Positions 48,901 through 60,819 are shown, numbered from the stretch's first letter. The stretch is DNA of 64,000 bases from Siniperca chuatsi (GCF_020085105.1 NC_058057.1:24935082-24999081); one strand, 5' to 3'. The notes: generated by a model from the letters alone, not told the origin. Made by a program: numbers and translations.

Positions 48901-49363
48901 AGGAAACTATTGCTTTGCATATAGAAAGCTTTCAATTTCTGTCTTGTCCACAGGGGACCACAGTGTATCCTCTCTTGACATCTGTCCTGTATGATGAGAG
49001 TGAGTGGGAGAGGCCACACACCTTTTATCCTGCCCACTTCCTGGACAAAGATGGGAAGTTTGTGAAGAGAGATGCCTTCATGCCTTTTTCTGCAGGTTGG
49101 TGAATTTAGCCATCACTTCTTGATGTTCATTTACTTGCAGACGACATGAACAATTTCCTTTGTTGTGTCTCACAGGTCGCAGGATTTGTCCTGGAGAAAG
49201 TCTGGCCAGGATGGAGCTCTTCGTCTTCTTCACCACCTTCCTGCAACACTTTCATTTCTCTCCTGCACCTGGAGTTTCAGAGGATGAGCTGGATCTGACT
49301 CCACGTGTGGGCTTCACCCTCAGCCCTTCATCCCATAAACTGTGTGCTGTTTCCTGTATATGA
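45931..49363 (+). CDS. cyp2k: Cytochrome P450 family 2, subfamily K-like (gene 1)
   Basis: Microsomal haem monooxygenase. Fish CYP2K enzymes hydroxylate fatty acids and activate xenobiotics such as aflatoxin B1. Exons 45931-46137, 46274-46436, 46552-46701, 46807-46967, 47117-47296, 47576-47717, 47816-48000, 48954-49095 and 49176-49363 give 505 codons plus stop, the usual nine-exon CYP2 layout. The N-terminus has an ER anchor ([16 protein letters not shown]) and proline hinge [11 protein letters not shown]. Helix C has WKEMRRF. Helix I has [11 protein letters not shown] with the acid-alcohol pair, helix K has ETQR, and the haem loop is FSAGRRICPG. The exon 7 donor (gtcaga) is weak but conserved in position. 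AATAAA lies at 49540. No break was seen. Confidence 0.93.
48330..48835. mobile_element. Two repeat pieces in CYP2K gene 1 intron 7
   Basis: 48330-48615 (ctgcgttcagccccgacaaa to ttcagattgaacgtacccc, with repeated gttgcacacc/gtgcacaccg motifs) looks like one dispersed element. 48620-48835 matches the right end of the element at 57797-58260, including the aaactgtgaca end. Confidence 0.55.
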
Positions 49364-49617
49364 ACAGGAGAGCTTGAAAATGCTGCTTTGCCCACTGTCA
49401 TGACTTCAACTCAGTTATATTCAAGAGAGTAGCTTCTATAATTTCTACAGTGTCATATTCCATGTAGTGCAGCAGCACTGAATATATTCAATATCAATTA
49501 ATTCACTTTCCAGTTATTACTTCATATCATAAACTTGTAAATAAAGATAAGACCAATCAGCTGGTGTCTGACTATCCTGCCGTTAAACATTGAAAATTTA
49601 TCCATAATCACTCTTAC

Positions 49618-49925
49618 TGAGCCACTTAAGTACTTTGGCTTGACAGCAGACTGACAGTCAAGATTCAAATTCAACATTAAAAATCAAACCAGGCTTTCTT
49701 CACAGAATTAAAGGCTGTCTGTCTTCTTGAAACCATAGAAATATTGTTCAGTAAGCTTTTATGTCTGCACTTGATTATGGAGACAGTCTGTATTTTCACA
49801 CTGCACCATCGTCATTTCAGCAACTAAACCCTGTAAATCTCACTGTTACGCTTTATCACTAATGACACATTTCATACTCATCTCACTGCTCTCTGTATCA
49901 CAAAGGTGGAAGGACTTCCATATTG
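49618..49925 (+). mobile_element. LINE reverse-transcriptase relic
   Basis: With frame corrections it reads like the C-terminal part of fish LINE polymerases (LDYGDSLYFHTAPSS, then HCSLYHK). It is heavily decayed. Its left part (49618-49748) is repeated at 59035-59170 before the second P450, so it predates the P450 duplication. Confidence 0.55.
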
Positions 49926-50462
49926 ATGAGAAGGAATAATAAGGAAGTTAACGCTTCATTAAAATTTTTATAAGCCCAGTAAATGATCCAATAACTACTT
50001 AACTTTAGATATTCCAAATCTATATGCTAACCTTGGTAAAAGGTTGCAGGTGTAATGCACCTTTTAAATGGACTGAACTGAAATCTGCCCTCAAACAAAA
50101 TTATTCCATTCACGTTGGATATTTCAAAGCGTTACTATCTTAACTATTACTTAACTAGCCTTACTGTCCAGGTAAAACGTTACCGCAATTGAATTAATTA
50201 ATTTAACCTCTCTACTCTCTCTTTATGATCCAAATAAAGAATGAGTAAGATAAAATGGGTGTTAACTGATCTTTTAATTATGAAAATATACATAACAAGG
50301 ATCTAACAGCAGTGACTTTAAATTGGTTTAATTTATTCATATATTATTTTACAATAATTTTACAAACATTGATTTACTTTGTCAAACAATGATTTACTGC
50401 TTTTAGTAGAAAAACTTTTCCACAGTGAACACCGGTCCTCCTTCCTCAGGTGGACCTTTGCC

Positions 50463-50915
50463 CTTATTGAGATGTTATTGATTACTTTTGAGGCTCTTCA
50501 TGGCTCCAGACTATATTTTAGACCTTGTAATCCCTTATGAACCTTCACGTAGTTTGAGATCTTCGGGCAGGGGTCTCCTGTCTGTTCCTGAGTCCAGGAT
50601 AAAATCTAAGGGGACAGAGCGTTTTCCATCAGGGCCCCGAGGCTCTGAAACAACTTGCCCGCAAAAATTAGGTTGTCTGAGTCAGTGTCTTCGTTTAAGT
50701 CTCGTCTCAAAACACATTTTTATCTGAAAGCATATCCTGATTTGATCTGAACTGGCTGTTTATTTTATTGCTTTTGTGTATTTTATGTATTTTATTTCTT
50801 AATATTTCGTCATTCACTGTGGTATTTTATTTCTCTTGTTGTGAAGCACTTTGTTTTGATAAGTGCTCTATAAGTAAAGTTTTATTATTTATTTATTTAT
50901 TTATTTATTATTTTT
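50463..50915 (+). mobile_element. LINE 3' end (L2-like) with terminal repeats
   Basis: The frame at 50488-50727 contains PYEPSRSLRSSGRGLLSVPE and a degenerate ERFPSGPRGSETTCP, the closing part of L2-type LINE ORF2 proteins. It is followed by gaagcactttgttttgataa, gtgctctataagtaaagttt and an ATTT tandem end, the typical L2 tail. The 5' part is missing. Confidence 0.7.
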
Positions 50916-51649
50916 TATTGCAGCCAAATAAGGCAATATTGTTTGTGTTACATAAACTGCAAGTTACATTCTACATAAATAAATTGATTTACAGCCTCGT
51001 TACAGTTACTGCAGATAAAATATTTTCAAGAACAACAAATTTGCCATTTTGGGTTTGAGAAATGTATGTTGCACTTACAAAGCTGGCCAGTGGGTGGAAG
51101 TATGGTATGATGCACTAGCATCTACTGTGATGGCTGATGTGCTACTATCCCATCAAAATCCATGCATATACAAGAAAATGGCTTTTGAATAGCTGACCAC
51201 TGTAGTGACCAATATGTGTGAAAGGGTAGGAGTCCAGACTTTAAATATATTGAGTATTTTGAGTTCATGTTTAAGTAAAGCAATGTGCTTGATTATCCTC
51301 TCCAAATATTAAACTGTAGGCTACATAAAGCTGAGAACATACGAATGGAAGAGGTGTTTGATTTTACTTACTGTGATAATTGTGTTGATGCTACGTGTAT
51401 ACTATTTTTACATTAAATAAACAAAAATCTACCAACTCATATATATGTTGTATCATGACAGCAGCACCAACAAAAAATGACCTGGAGACGATTAAAGTAT
51501 TTAAATTAAAATACGAAACGGTTATTAACACTAACAGGCACTATAAGTTGTATCACTATCAAACCAAAGCCAGGCATAGTATCCTCAGGCTAACAGGCGA
51601 ACAAGCAGTAAGTCTACTGCCTGACACTGGTACATGAACGAATCTGGCG

Positions 51650-51903
51650 AATCTTGTCCCTACTGCAATTTTATGATGTTGGTCTATTCTGTACACACGA
51701 CATCTTCTGCATGTCTGTCTGTCCTGGGAGAGGGATCCCTCCTCTGTTGCTCTTCCTGAGGTTTCTTCCATTTTTTGGGGGAGTTTTTCCTCATCTGAAT
51801 CGAGGGTCTAAGGGCAGAGGGTGTCGTTTGCTGTACAGATTGTAAAGCCCCCTGAGACTAGTTTGTGATGTTGGGCTATACAGATAAAATTGAGTTGACT
51901 TGA
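51650..51903 (+). mobile_element. Dispersed repeat with LINE-like tail
   Basis: Holds gtcctgggagagggatccct, cttcctgaggtttcttccat, gattgtaaagccccctgaga and ends ataaaattgagttgacttga. It is a very common fish repeat, probably the 3' part of a LINE or its parasite. The minus-strand 70-codon ORF across it is not a gene. Confidence 0.65.
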
Positions 51904-51919
51904 CTACCGCACACGCAGT

Positions 51920-52152
51920 ACACGCTGCTGTGACTTGGTGGTAGAGCGGGTCGTCCACCAATCGGAAGGTCGGTGGTTCGCTTCCCCCAGCCCACATGTC
52001 GAAGTGTCCTTGGGCAAGACACTGAACCTCAAATTGCTCTGTTGGCCCCTGCCATCAGTGTATGAATGGGGTGAATGTGATATGTAGTGCGAAGTGCTTT
52101 GAGTAGTCGGAAAGACTAGAAAGGTGCTGTACAGTACAGTCCATTTACCATT
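51920..52152 (+). mobile_element. tRNA-derived SINE
   Basis: The head has box A-like cttggtggtagagcgggtc and box B-like ggtggttcgcttcc. The body has gaagtgtccttgggcaagac and the end agtgctttgagtagtcgg, familiar from teleost SINEs. Confidence 0.75.
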
Positions 52153-52609
52153 ACCAAGAAGATGGCTGTGGTTAATGGGTATACAAAGCAGAGGACTTTA
52201 ACTGGTTTGGGTTAAATATTGAAAAAGTGAACGTGTCCTGTGTCATGTCACCTCGACTTTTTTAACATAACCAAAACAAGGTTATCATGCTATCGATGCA
52301 ACATGTGGAAATTGTAGGAAATCAAATAAAATATATTGTCAGTGACTGTTTTGTAGATAAGTTCAGTATATACATTGAGAAACTTTGCAGGTGCATTAAT
52401 TAAGAACGTTTCCTTATTATGTTGAAAAAACAATCTTGCTGTAAGTGGTATATCTAGTGAGCATCTTTTATGCATGGCTTTTCTTCTGCTTGGCACCTCA
52501 AACCACGAGAGGAATACACTCTGTAGTGAAATGAGATGGATGAACCCAGCAATCCACCTGATATGCAGCAGCAGGCTAAGACACACAGCTGTGCAGCAAA
52601 TAATTACAG

Positions 52610-52807
52610 ATCCCACGTGTTTGGACAAGTGTACTTTAATTCACTTGGAGCAATTTCTTTTTTTAACCAAGCGAGTGCCTGGAAGTTCGAGTGTTATGTT
52701 ACCTCAGTATACCCGGGTCCGGACTTAAATATATGGAGAATTTTGAGTTTTCAAGTATTTGGCCTTTCAGGCCACAAGCGTGCAGGGCACACTAACATGA
52801 TATGTTT
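52610..52807 (+). repeat. Segment shared with the 3' flank of CYP2K gene 2
   Basis: Matches 62930-63135: ggacaagtgtactttaattc, gtgcctggaagttcgagtgt, tatttggcctttcaggccac. Together with the adjoining 52808-52930 match to 63130-63250 it shows that this DNA is an old copy of a P450 3' flank. Confidence 0.75.
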
Positions 52808-53813
52808 AAGTAAAGCAATGTGCTTCATTATCCTCTCCAAATATTAAGCTGTAGGCTACATAAAGCTGAGAACATACGAATGGAAGAGGTGTTTGATTTT
52901 ACTTACTGTGATAATTGTGTTGATGCTACGTGTATACTATTTTTACATTAAATAAACAAAAATCTACCAACTCATATATATGTTGTATCATGACAGCAGC
53001 ACCAACGAAAAAATGACCTGGAGACGATTAAAGTATTTAAATTAAAATACGAAACGGTTATTAACACTAACAGGCACTATAAGTTGTATCACTATCAAAC
53101 CAAAGCCAGGCATAGTATCCTCAGGCTAACAGGCGAACAAGCAGTAAGTCTACTGCCTGACACTGGTACATGAACGAATCTGGCGAATCTTGTCTCTACT
53201 GCAATTTTATGATGTTGGTCTATTCTGTACACACGACATCTTCTGCATGTCTGTCTGTCCTGGGAGAGGGATCCCTCCTCTGTTGCTCTTCCTGAGGTTT
53301 CTTCCATTTTTTGGGGGAGTTTTTCCTCATCTGAATCGAGGGTCTAAGGGCAGAGGGTGTCGTTTGCTGTACAGATTGTAAAGCCCCCTGAGACTAGTTT
53401 GTGATGTTGGGCTATACAGATAAAATTGAGTTGACTTGACTACCGCACACGCAGTACACGCTGCTGTGACTTGGTGGTAGAGCGGGTCGTCCACCAATCG
53501 GAAGGTCGGTGGTTCGCTTCCCCCAGCCCACATGTCGAAGTGTCCTTGGGCAAGATACTGAACCTCAAATTGCTCTGTTGGCCCCTGCCATCAGTGTATG
53601 AATGGGGTGAATGTGATATGTAGTGCGAAGTGCTTTGAGTAGTCGGAAAGACTAGAAAGGTGCTATACAGTACAGTCCATTTACCAGTTAATGGGTATAC
53701 AAAGCAGAGGACTTTAACTTTAAGGGAATGAATTTGGTTTTGGTTAAATATTGAAAAAGTGAACGTGTCCTGTGTCATGTCACCTCGACTTTTTTAACAT
53801 AACCAAAACAAGG
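52808..53813 (+). repeat. Duplicated 1.0-kb unit, right copy
   Basis: Right copy of 51273-52281, including a repeat at 53186-53440 and a SINE at 53457-53688. Confidence 0.9.
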
Positions 53814-54330
53814 AAAATTACTGGTGAATTAGATATGAGCAAAACCTCATTTTAGAATGTGGAACATATTCTGAGTTAGAAAGACTGAGTTATTTGGACA
53901 CTAACACTTGTAGTTTTGGTTTTGTTAAATAAGTAGTGTTGATGGAGAATGACTATTCTTGTGGTACTACCATCTTATAAGGGCCATAGCGAGCAAAGCA
54001 TATTAAAACTGTAAGTCATGTACAACAACTTCCTTACTTACTATCAATAAGCAGTAAATAGGAGGTTATTGAGGGGAAAGCTCTTATTTAATGGCCTAGT
54101 AGTTTTAGAATATGGTAAGCGACCATGGTATAAGCGGGATAATGCCTGGAGTGGTTTCCATTATAAGGAATTAATGGCGACAGGGAGGCCAGAACCATCT
54201 GACATGCAGCTGGCATTATCCCTTACTTAACCTGCATCACCCTGTCGGGGTTAATTCCGCAATAATGACCGGCTCGCTGTACATTATACCTTACATAACA
54301 GTTAGTGTAACTTGTAACTAGGTGTGCAGA
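53814..54330. other. Spacer with an inverted repeat
   Basis: No gene. GGGATAATGCC at about 54138 faces a perfect reverse complement at about 54212, with outer ggtataa/ttatacc arms. It could be a small fold-back element. Confidence 0.4.
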
Positions 54331-54334
54331 TCTC

Positions 54335-55650
54335 AGTATGTCCTGCCTGGTCTCTTTGAATTCTTTTCACCACCATTTTTGTCGTCAGGTGGTCTCTGGT
54401 TCCCTGGAAAATAAACCACAGAGAAACATTTCAGCTCTAAACTTACAGTTTGTGTTAATCAGTCCAAACAAATGTTTCTCACCTCGAGCTCTGATGAGAA
54501 GAACAGTAATCGCAGTGATTAGGAGGAGTTCAGCCACACGCATAACCAACATTATGTAGTTCAGAGCAGAACAATCTGTACGAGCTGTGGAACAGAGAAA
54601 TAATGTCAGTGAAGAAAGTTTTCGTTTTAGAAGAAATGAGCACAAACATATTTTTCTTTCCAATATATATTTGAAAGACTTGAATCATGATTCAATAAAT
54701 CCAAAATTTAAAAAAAAGTAGGAAAAATATTTAGGATGCAATTTATGTTGACATATAAGACTGTTTTTTCTATAGTGCTTTAAACACACATCTACACTTT
54801 ATACCAAATCTAGTTGTACAGGTGCATAAATACTATTCACTACTCTTGTGTAGACATGTTTCATATCGGATACAAATTAGTGAAGGAATCACTGAAAATC
54901 ATCTATAAAAAATGTATTGTTTTTGTGTACTTGTAGAAAATATAAAACATTTTTTACCCCCTTCAATGACTATATTGCTGTTGTGGAGTAGGAAAAGGTG
55001 TTTCTCCAATCTGTAAAATGTGCAGTAACTAAGCTGCTTCACCTTCTTGTGCTGTTGAGTCACCTGGACAAATAACAAAACAAACCCAACACACTGTATG
55101 ATGAGAAAATACAATCTATACTATTATTTAAATGAGAAAGAATGATGTAACCCTAAAAATAAATTAAATTCATGTGTTCATTTTCACATCAGGATGAAGG
55201 GATTTTAAACAGCCTGTTTTCTCACCTGAAGACAGAGGGCTGAAGGTAACCAGCTGAACTTTTCCAGTGTAAATATCTGTCACTTTAGACTTGAATGACT
55301 TGAAAGTTGGACTTGTGATCAAGATGCAAAGTCACAGTGGCTGAACAGCGAGACTGTGATGTTTTTACGTTATCTTTATCCACATCATGAACCCCATACA
55401 GCCACTCGACTGTGTGCGTGCACCTTCCATGTGTCCACACATTGCAGCATGTCTGCAGCTGTAACCAGAGAACAGTTCGCTGTAACGCTCAGTCTGTCTG
55501 ATTTAGCTTTGGCCTTTTCACCAATCTGCCGAAAGATTAACCAGCTCTACTGCTGCTGCGTTTCCTGAAACACTGAAGAGCCAGGTAGTACTGTCGCATT
55601 TATCCTGATCATATATCACATTTTCACAAAGCAAAGTGACTTCATCTCTA
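54335..55650 (-). pseudogene. Ig receptor relic D', paralogue of relic D
   Basis: The membrane exon at 54483-54584 is intact and nearly identical to D (LNYIMLVMRVAELLLIT, Arg and Glu in the helix). The last exon is fused to a remnant of a PETRQDM-type tail exon near 54345. The second Ig exon (55220-55440) has stops, a stalk-like exon near 55065 reads into TAG, and the V exon is cut off at about 55648, with the signal exon deleted. The same V-to-second-Ig fusion as in D is present at about 55458, so that deletion predates the duplication. Confidence 0.78.
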
Positions 55651-56029
55651 AGTATTTTTCTGCGTGTGAAATGACGGCGTAAGGTTTCAACTTTGAGGAA
55701 GGCACCATGGAAGTTTAAGGAAGTTGATGAGCCAAGGCTTCATTCACTGTAGTGCAGCCTCTCCCCTCTCCCCTCTCCTACATCCCACTTCATCCCATCC
55801 ATCCAATCACTATTAAATGTTTTCTCAGGCATAAACTTGCATGTTTCCTGTTCTCCGATTAACTTGTCCTGCAGACACCCACCATCCTTCCACTGTCCCG
55901 TTATAGGTTTCCCAAAACATCAATTAAGAGCGAGTTCAGGTGCTCGTCTATAGAGGTTTGTATGTATATTTAGATACAAAGCATGATTGATTTAGTTGTT
56001 ATTAGATGCAGATATTGTACCAAAGCACA

Positions 56030-56370
56030 AACAAAGCATCACATTTTGTACAGACATTCATGTTGCCCATACGATGAATCCTATTGTTTTCTTATAGCAC
56101 CACCATGAAGTTGAAATTTGTGGTTTTGAGTGAAATGCCTCAGCTATTGGAAGGATTGGTAATTAATTTAATACAAACATTCATGTCCGCCTCAGGATGA
56201 ATTATAATAACTGTGGTGATTACTTAACTTTTAATCTAGCGCCATCATCAGGTCAAAGTTTTACTTTGTCCAAAACTTTGGTTTATGACCAAATACCTGC
56301 AGAACTAATGACATTCCCATCAGCCTCAGCTGCACATGAACCTCACAGCCTCACAGAGTTAGTAATTAGA
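56030..56370. repeat. Dispersed repeat R3, copy 2
   Basis: Contains acagacattcatgttgccca, tttggtttatgaccaaatac, ctgcagaactaatgacattc and cagcctcacagag. It is absent from the matching point of the left block (about 39970-40050). Confidence 0.65.
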
Positions 56371-56934
56371 GAGTTCTGGTGAAATTCAAAGTCATTCTAG
56401 GTATAAAAAATGACTTGGTTTTCCCATCAAAGAGGTTTAACTATTCAGTTATCAACATAAAATAAATATAATTATATGAGCTATACTGTTTAAAGCTGGC
56501 CTGAAATATCCAATTATTTGTTAGCTCAAAGTCAGTATTCTAAACCTTGTCTTCCTCTCACATCAGATTAGTAAGCCATCAGCAATAATAATCAGCAAAG
56601 AAGATACCAACAGTAAAGAGATTAGATGTCACAGCAGCCTTACAAAGATCCTGTGAAACTGGAAATGAGCGTGTAGGATGGAGTGTTGGGAACACAAAAA
56701 CTGTCAAAATTTGCAGTTCACACATCTGCTGCAAACGTTCAATATCTCACTCCAACCATAAGAGGGCAAAACAGGCTTTCTAAATGATGGGTTAGTCACA
56801 AGTACAACAGACCACACCACACCCAACTGATGTCTCCTTCAAAAAGATTAGTGTTGTAGACCTACTTCTGTTTGCTGATTCATGACTAATGCAACGAGTC
56901 GTGATGATTTTATGCATGAATCACGCGTTAGTTA

Positions 56935-57035
56935 TGCATTACTTAATCAGAATCATCTTTACTGACCAAGTAGGCTATGTGTACACATACAAGGAATTTG
57001 GCTCAGATTTTTTCATTACTCTCAATGTAGGCTAC
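56935..57035 (+). repeat. Short dispersed repeat
   Basis: Has aatcagaatcatctttactg, tgtacacatacaaggaattt and ttactctcaatgta, a familiar fish repeat. The ORF covering it is not a gene. Confidence 0.5.
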
Positions 57036-57147
57036 TTACACAGAAAGAGAGCAGGAGCGCTGCCTATGCTGGTGTACAATGACTTTGGACAAATTGGATA
57101 ATCAACCGGTGAAAGGTGTTATTTTATCCTTGCTTCCCTTTTATTTC

Positions 57148-57390
57148 CCAGAGCAAGTCCAGGAGGAGCTGAGCAAGGTGATAGGAAGTCGTCAAGTGCA
57201 GGTCAAGGACAGGTCAAGGACAGGAAGAATTTTCCCTTTACCAGCACTTTCATCCACGAGACACAAAGACTGGCCAACATCGATACCATGTCCATTCCTC
57301 TCAAGACGAGCCAAGATGTGACCTTCCAGGGTCACTTCATTAAGGCCAGACTGAATAAACCACCTAACATGGAGGACCCAGCTTGACTCG
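57148..57390 (+). pseudogene. CYP2K exon 7 relic of a third P450 copy
   Basis: The frame starts [20 protein letters not shown] as in both intact genes. A duplicated ggtcaaggaca shifts the frame before the LPF segment; the remainder (cacgagacacaaagactggc) is recognisable in another frame. Exons 1-6, 8 and 9 were not found nearby. Parts of its intron 7 (58589-58735) and 3' flank (58880-59170) survive further right. Confidence 0.85.
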
Positions 57391-57796
57391 AAAGAATAAA
57401 TTAATGGTCAAAAGATGAGAAGTAAATAAATAAAAGTGAGAATAGGCTAACACAAAAGTCTTTGTTCTGTTTTTCTTAAAATAATGTCGTGCTTAGAATT
57501 TCCCACTCCCAGTATATTATAGATACAAATATGGCCAGAAAAGTGTCATGTTTGAGCTTTTTAGGCTAATGAAATAACTCCTATGTAAAAACAAAATAGT
57601 TTCACTGAGGTTAGTTACTCTTCTGCTCCCCAGAGTCACATATCAAAATATGTGTCTTTTCACACTTTTTTTTGGTTAACTTAACCCTGTAGTATCAGTA
57701 CATTTGTGGCATTTTAAGCTTTGGTTAATAATGAACTCTGATGAGCCTGAGGCCATGTCAGTCTCTCACTCCATCTTACCACCACTCATAAACAAG

Positions 57797-58260
57797 ACCC
57801 TGTCACGATGCTGGCAAGCAGTGAACAGGGAAAGGAGCCAAACGCAGACAGTGGAGGCAGAATATGACATGAGTGGTTTATTCAAAGCTTACTGGCAGGT
57901 ACAGTTAGGCAGAACGGTATATACACAGGTAGGTAGGCATAAGTCCAAACAGCAACCAAGACAGAACCAACATAGCAGGGACAAACTGACAAAGATCAAA
58001 GGAAGTGAACCAGTATATATAGTGAGTGGCTGATGAGGGAATGAGTTGCAGGTGAGGAGTGGGCCAAGTAACTGTAAGGCTGATGAGGGAGAGTGGAAAC
58101 AGGTGTGGGGGTGGGCCAGTCAGGTGATGGGGAAAAGAGGGAAAGGGTTATTGCAAGGCAGGGGGAGTGGCTGAACGTGGGAGTGAGAAAACTGGGACTG
58201 GACAAGGTCAAAGACGAGAATGGCAATGAATGCAAGGACTGAGGAGAAAACTGTGACAGA
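57797..58260. mobile_element. Non-autonomous DNA transposon candidate
   Basis: Begins tgtcacgatgctggc and ends gagaaaactgtgaca, so the outermost TGTCAC/GTGACA bases are inverted. The direct repeat gaccc flanks both ends and looks like a 5-bp target duplication. No transposase is encoded. A partial copy sits at 48620-48835. It separates exon 7 from intron 7 of the dead P450. Confidence 0.55.
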
Positions 58261-58588
58261 CCCTGAGATAACAGAAGCCCTTCATTTGGTGCAGCAAACT
58301 TGCTCTCATCCTGAAAGAGCAAACCCATTGTACTACAGCCACAGACTTGGAGGTGTAGACCGTTACTCCAATTCCACGGCTGCAAACCGAACCAGCCTGC
58401 GCTGAAGGTCAGAGTTTGATGAAACCAGCAGAAATACAAGTCAAAAAGCAGAGATGCAATACTGCACCTGTCTTTCCATTAAAATGCGCTTGCATGGTCT
58501 CTCTTACCGCTGCTATGCTGATGACACTCAGCCTGGACAAGGCTGAGCTTGTGTTCCTTCATTCTTCCTTATTCAATTTGAATCAATT

Positions 58589-59170
58589 AGAGGGAGTGAA
58601 CATCAGGTCTCTACAGGCAAATATTAAAGTATTGATGCCTTTTCACACTTTACTTGCTAACTTTTATTCTGTGTCAACGTAAATCTGGATTATCGGTACA
58701 ATTTTGGCACCGTTTACATTTAATCTTTCAAAATGACACCTAATACACAGGTAGAGCTGTCCAGCCCACTGTGGTGCTGAATGCTACTTTAACTTAATAT
58801 GCATTTTCATTTATTTCTGTTTATTTTTTATTCACTGATGTTCTAATTTCTTTTCATACCGATCTGCATATTCAGGATACAAAATGTGACTGAATATGTT
58901 CAGTATCAATAAAGTTTTCACTTTCCAGTTATTACTTCATATCATAAACTTGTTGTAAATAAAGATAAGACCAACCAGTTGGTGTCTGACTATCCTGCCG
59001 TTAAACATTGAAATGGTATCCATAATCACTCTTACTGAGCCACATAAATACTTTGGCTTGACAGCAGACTGACAGTCAAGATTCAAATTCAACATTAAAA
59101 ATCAAACCAGGCTTTCTTCACAGAATTAAAGGCTGTCTGTCTTTTTGAAACCATAGAAATATTGTTCAGA
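58589..59170 (+). pseudogene. Intron 7 and 3' flank remains of the dead P450 copy
   Basis: 58589-58735 matches 48187-48327 inside intron 7 of gene 1. 58890-59170 matches the 3' flank of gene 1 (49470-49748), including the AATAAA region and LINE relic. The exons that should lie between are deleted. Confidence 0.75.
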
Positions 59171-59419
59171 ACTGAAAAAAACTGCCCTTAAACTAGATTA
59201 TTCCATTCTCATTGGATATTTTAAAGCTTTACTATCTTTGTTACTGATTCAAATAAAACATAAACAATGAGTAAGATAAAATTGCTGTAAATTGATCTTT
59301 CAGTTATGAAACTATACATGACAAGGACAGCTGTGATATGGTTTAATTAATTTACAATAATTTTATGAACATGATTTACTTTGTCAAACAATGATTTACC
59401 CCTCCTCCGTCCTCTCTTG

Positions 59420-59518
59420 CAGCCACATAAGGCCTCTCTCTGCCAAAATACAAACAGAATTTGAGGCAGCAGGGCAGAAAATTCAGTTCACATAGTGGAC
59501 ACGATTTGTTTTTAAGTC
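59420..59518 (+). promoter_or_regulatory. Conserved upstream region of second CYP2K gene
   Basis: Nearly identical to 45835-45930. It diverges from gene 1 further upstream. Confidence 0.45.
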
Positions 59519-60742
59519 ATGGGGATATCAGATCTTTTTCTCCAGTCCTCCAGTTCTGTCTCCCTGTTGGGGGCTCTGGTGGTCCTGCTGCTCGTCTACC
59601 TCGTCTCCTCCTCCATCTTCAGCTCCCAGGAGTATGGGAAAGAACCTGCAGGACCCAGACCGCTTCCCGTGCTCGGAAACCTGCTGCAGCTGGACCTCAA
59701 GAGACCCCACAACAATTTTCTGGAGGTGAGCCATGGCCTGGAGAAGTCTTCTTTGTAGTTTGTTGTTTCTGCTGTCCAGGCAGCAACACACACTCCTAAT
59801 AGCTCTCACCTTGTTTTCTTTCTCCTGTGTGTGTCTGTGAAATGAAAATGTAACTACAGTGTTCCCCTTTTGTTAGTTTTCCAAGAAATATGGATCAGTG
59901 TTCTCTGTCCATTTGGGACCCAAGAAAGTGGTGATCCTGGCTGGATACAAGACAGTGAAGGAGGCGCTTGTCAACTATGCTGATGAGTTTGGAGACAGAG
60001 ATCCAATGCTAATTATGCATGAATTTAATCAAGGAAATGGTAAGGAAAGACAAAAAGAAGAGATCTTTTCCACAGTCATTTTCTTATTCTGTTCAACTTT
60101 TAATTAATGTTGACAGCCTTCAACCCTCGGTTGCGTGTCGAATATATTTTGTTGAACTACTTCATCTCAGGAGTTATATGGTCCAATGGTGATTCGTGGA
60201 AAGAGATGAGGCGCTTTGTCTTGACGAACCTGAAAGACTTTGGGATGGGCAAGAAGGCTTGTGAGGACAAAATAATTGAGGAATGTGACTACCTCATTGA
60301 AGTGCTTAAGAAATTCAAAGGTAAATGTCTTATTATTATAATCAACTATATGAGCAACATTATTTGTAAAAAAACAAAACAAACAAAAAACATCATGATT
60401 TTAAGTGTTTCCTGCTTCCCTCGTTGCAGGAGAAGCTTTTGACACGGCTCGACCAATAAATTATGCTGTCTCTAATATTATCTGCTCCATGGTTTATGGC
60501 AGCAGATTTGAATATGATGATCCAGAGTTTGCATCCCTGGTAGATAACAAACATGGTCAACTTCTAGGCTCGCCTTCAATACAGGTATCATTGTATATTT
60601 TTGTGAAGCTTTTGATTTCAGTACAGTGACTGAAATAATAAATAAGTAACATATGAACAATTGCACCTGGAGTGAAGAAACTGTTTCATTTTTCTCTCTC
60701 CTAGTTAAATCTATGATAAATGTTAGGCTATTATAACAAATG

Positions 60743-60819
<77 letters not shown>

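Larger units (their letters stand above)
51273..52281 (+). repeat. Duplicated 1.0-kb unit, left copy
   Basis: Almost identical to 52808-53813, with only a few mismatches and small indels. Both copies contain the same transposon tail and SINE. Intervening sequence is 52282-52807. Confidence 0.9.

Noticed and set aside
51925-52000. tRNA-like sequence on the plus strand
   Set aside because: It is the head of a second SINE family, with an imperfect box B and a typical SINE body.
51559-53778. Repeated 70- and 68-codon ORFs on the minus strand
   Set aside because: They lie in the dispersed repeat and SINE and appear twice only because the DNA is duplicated.
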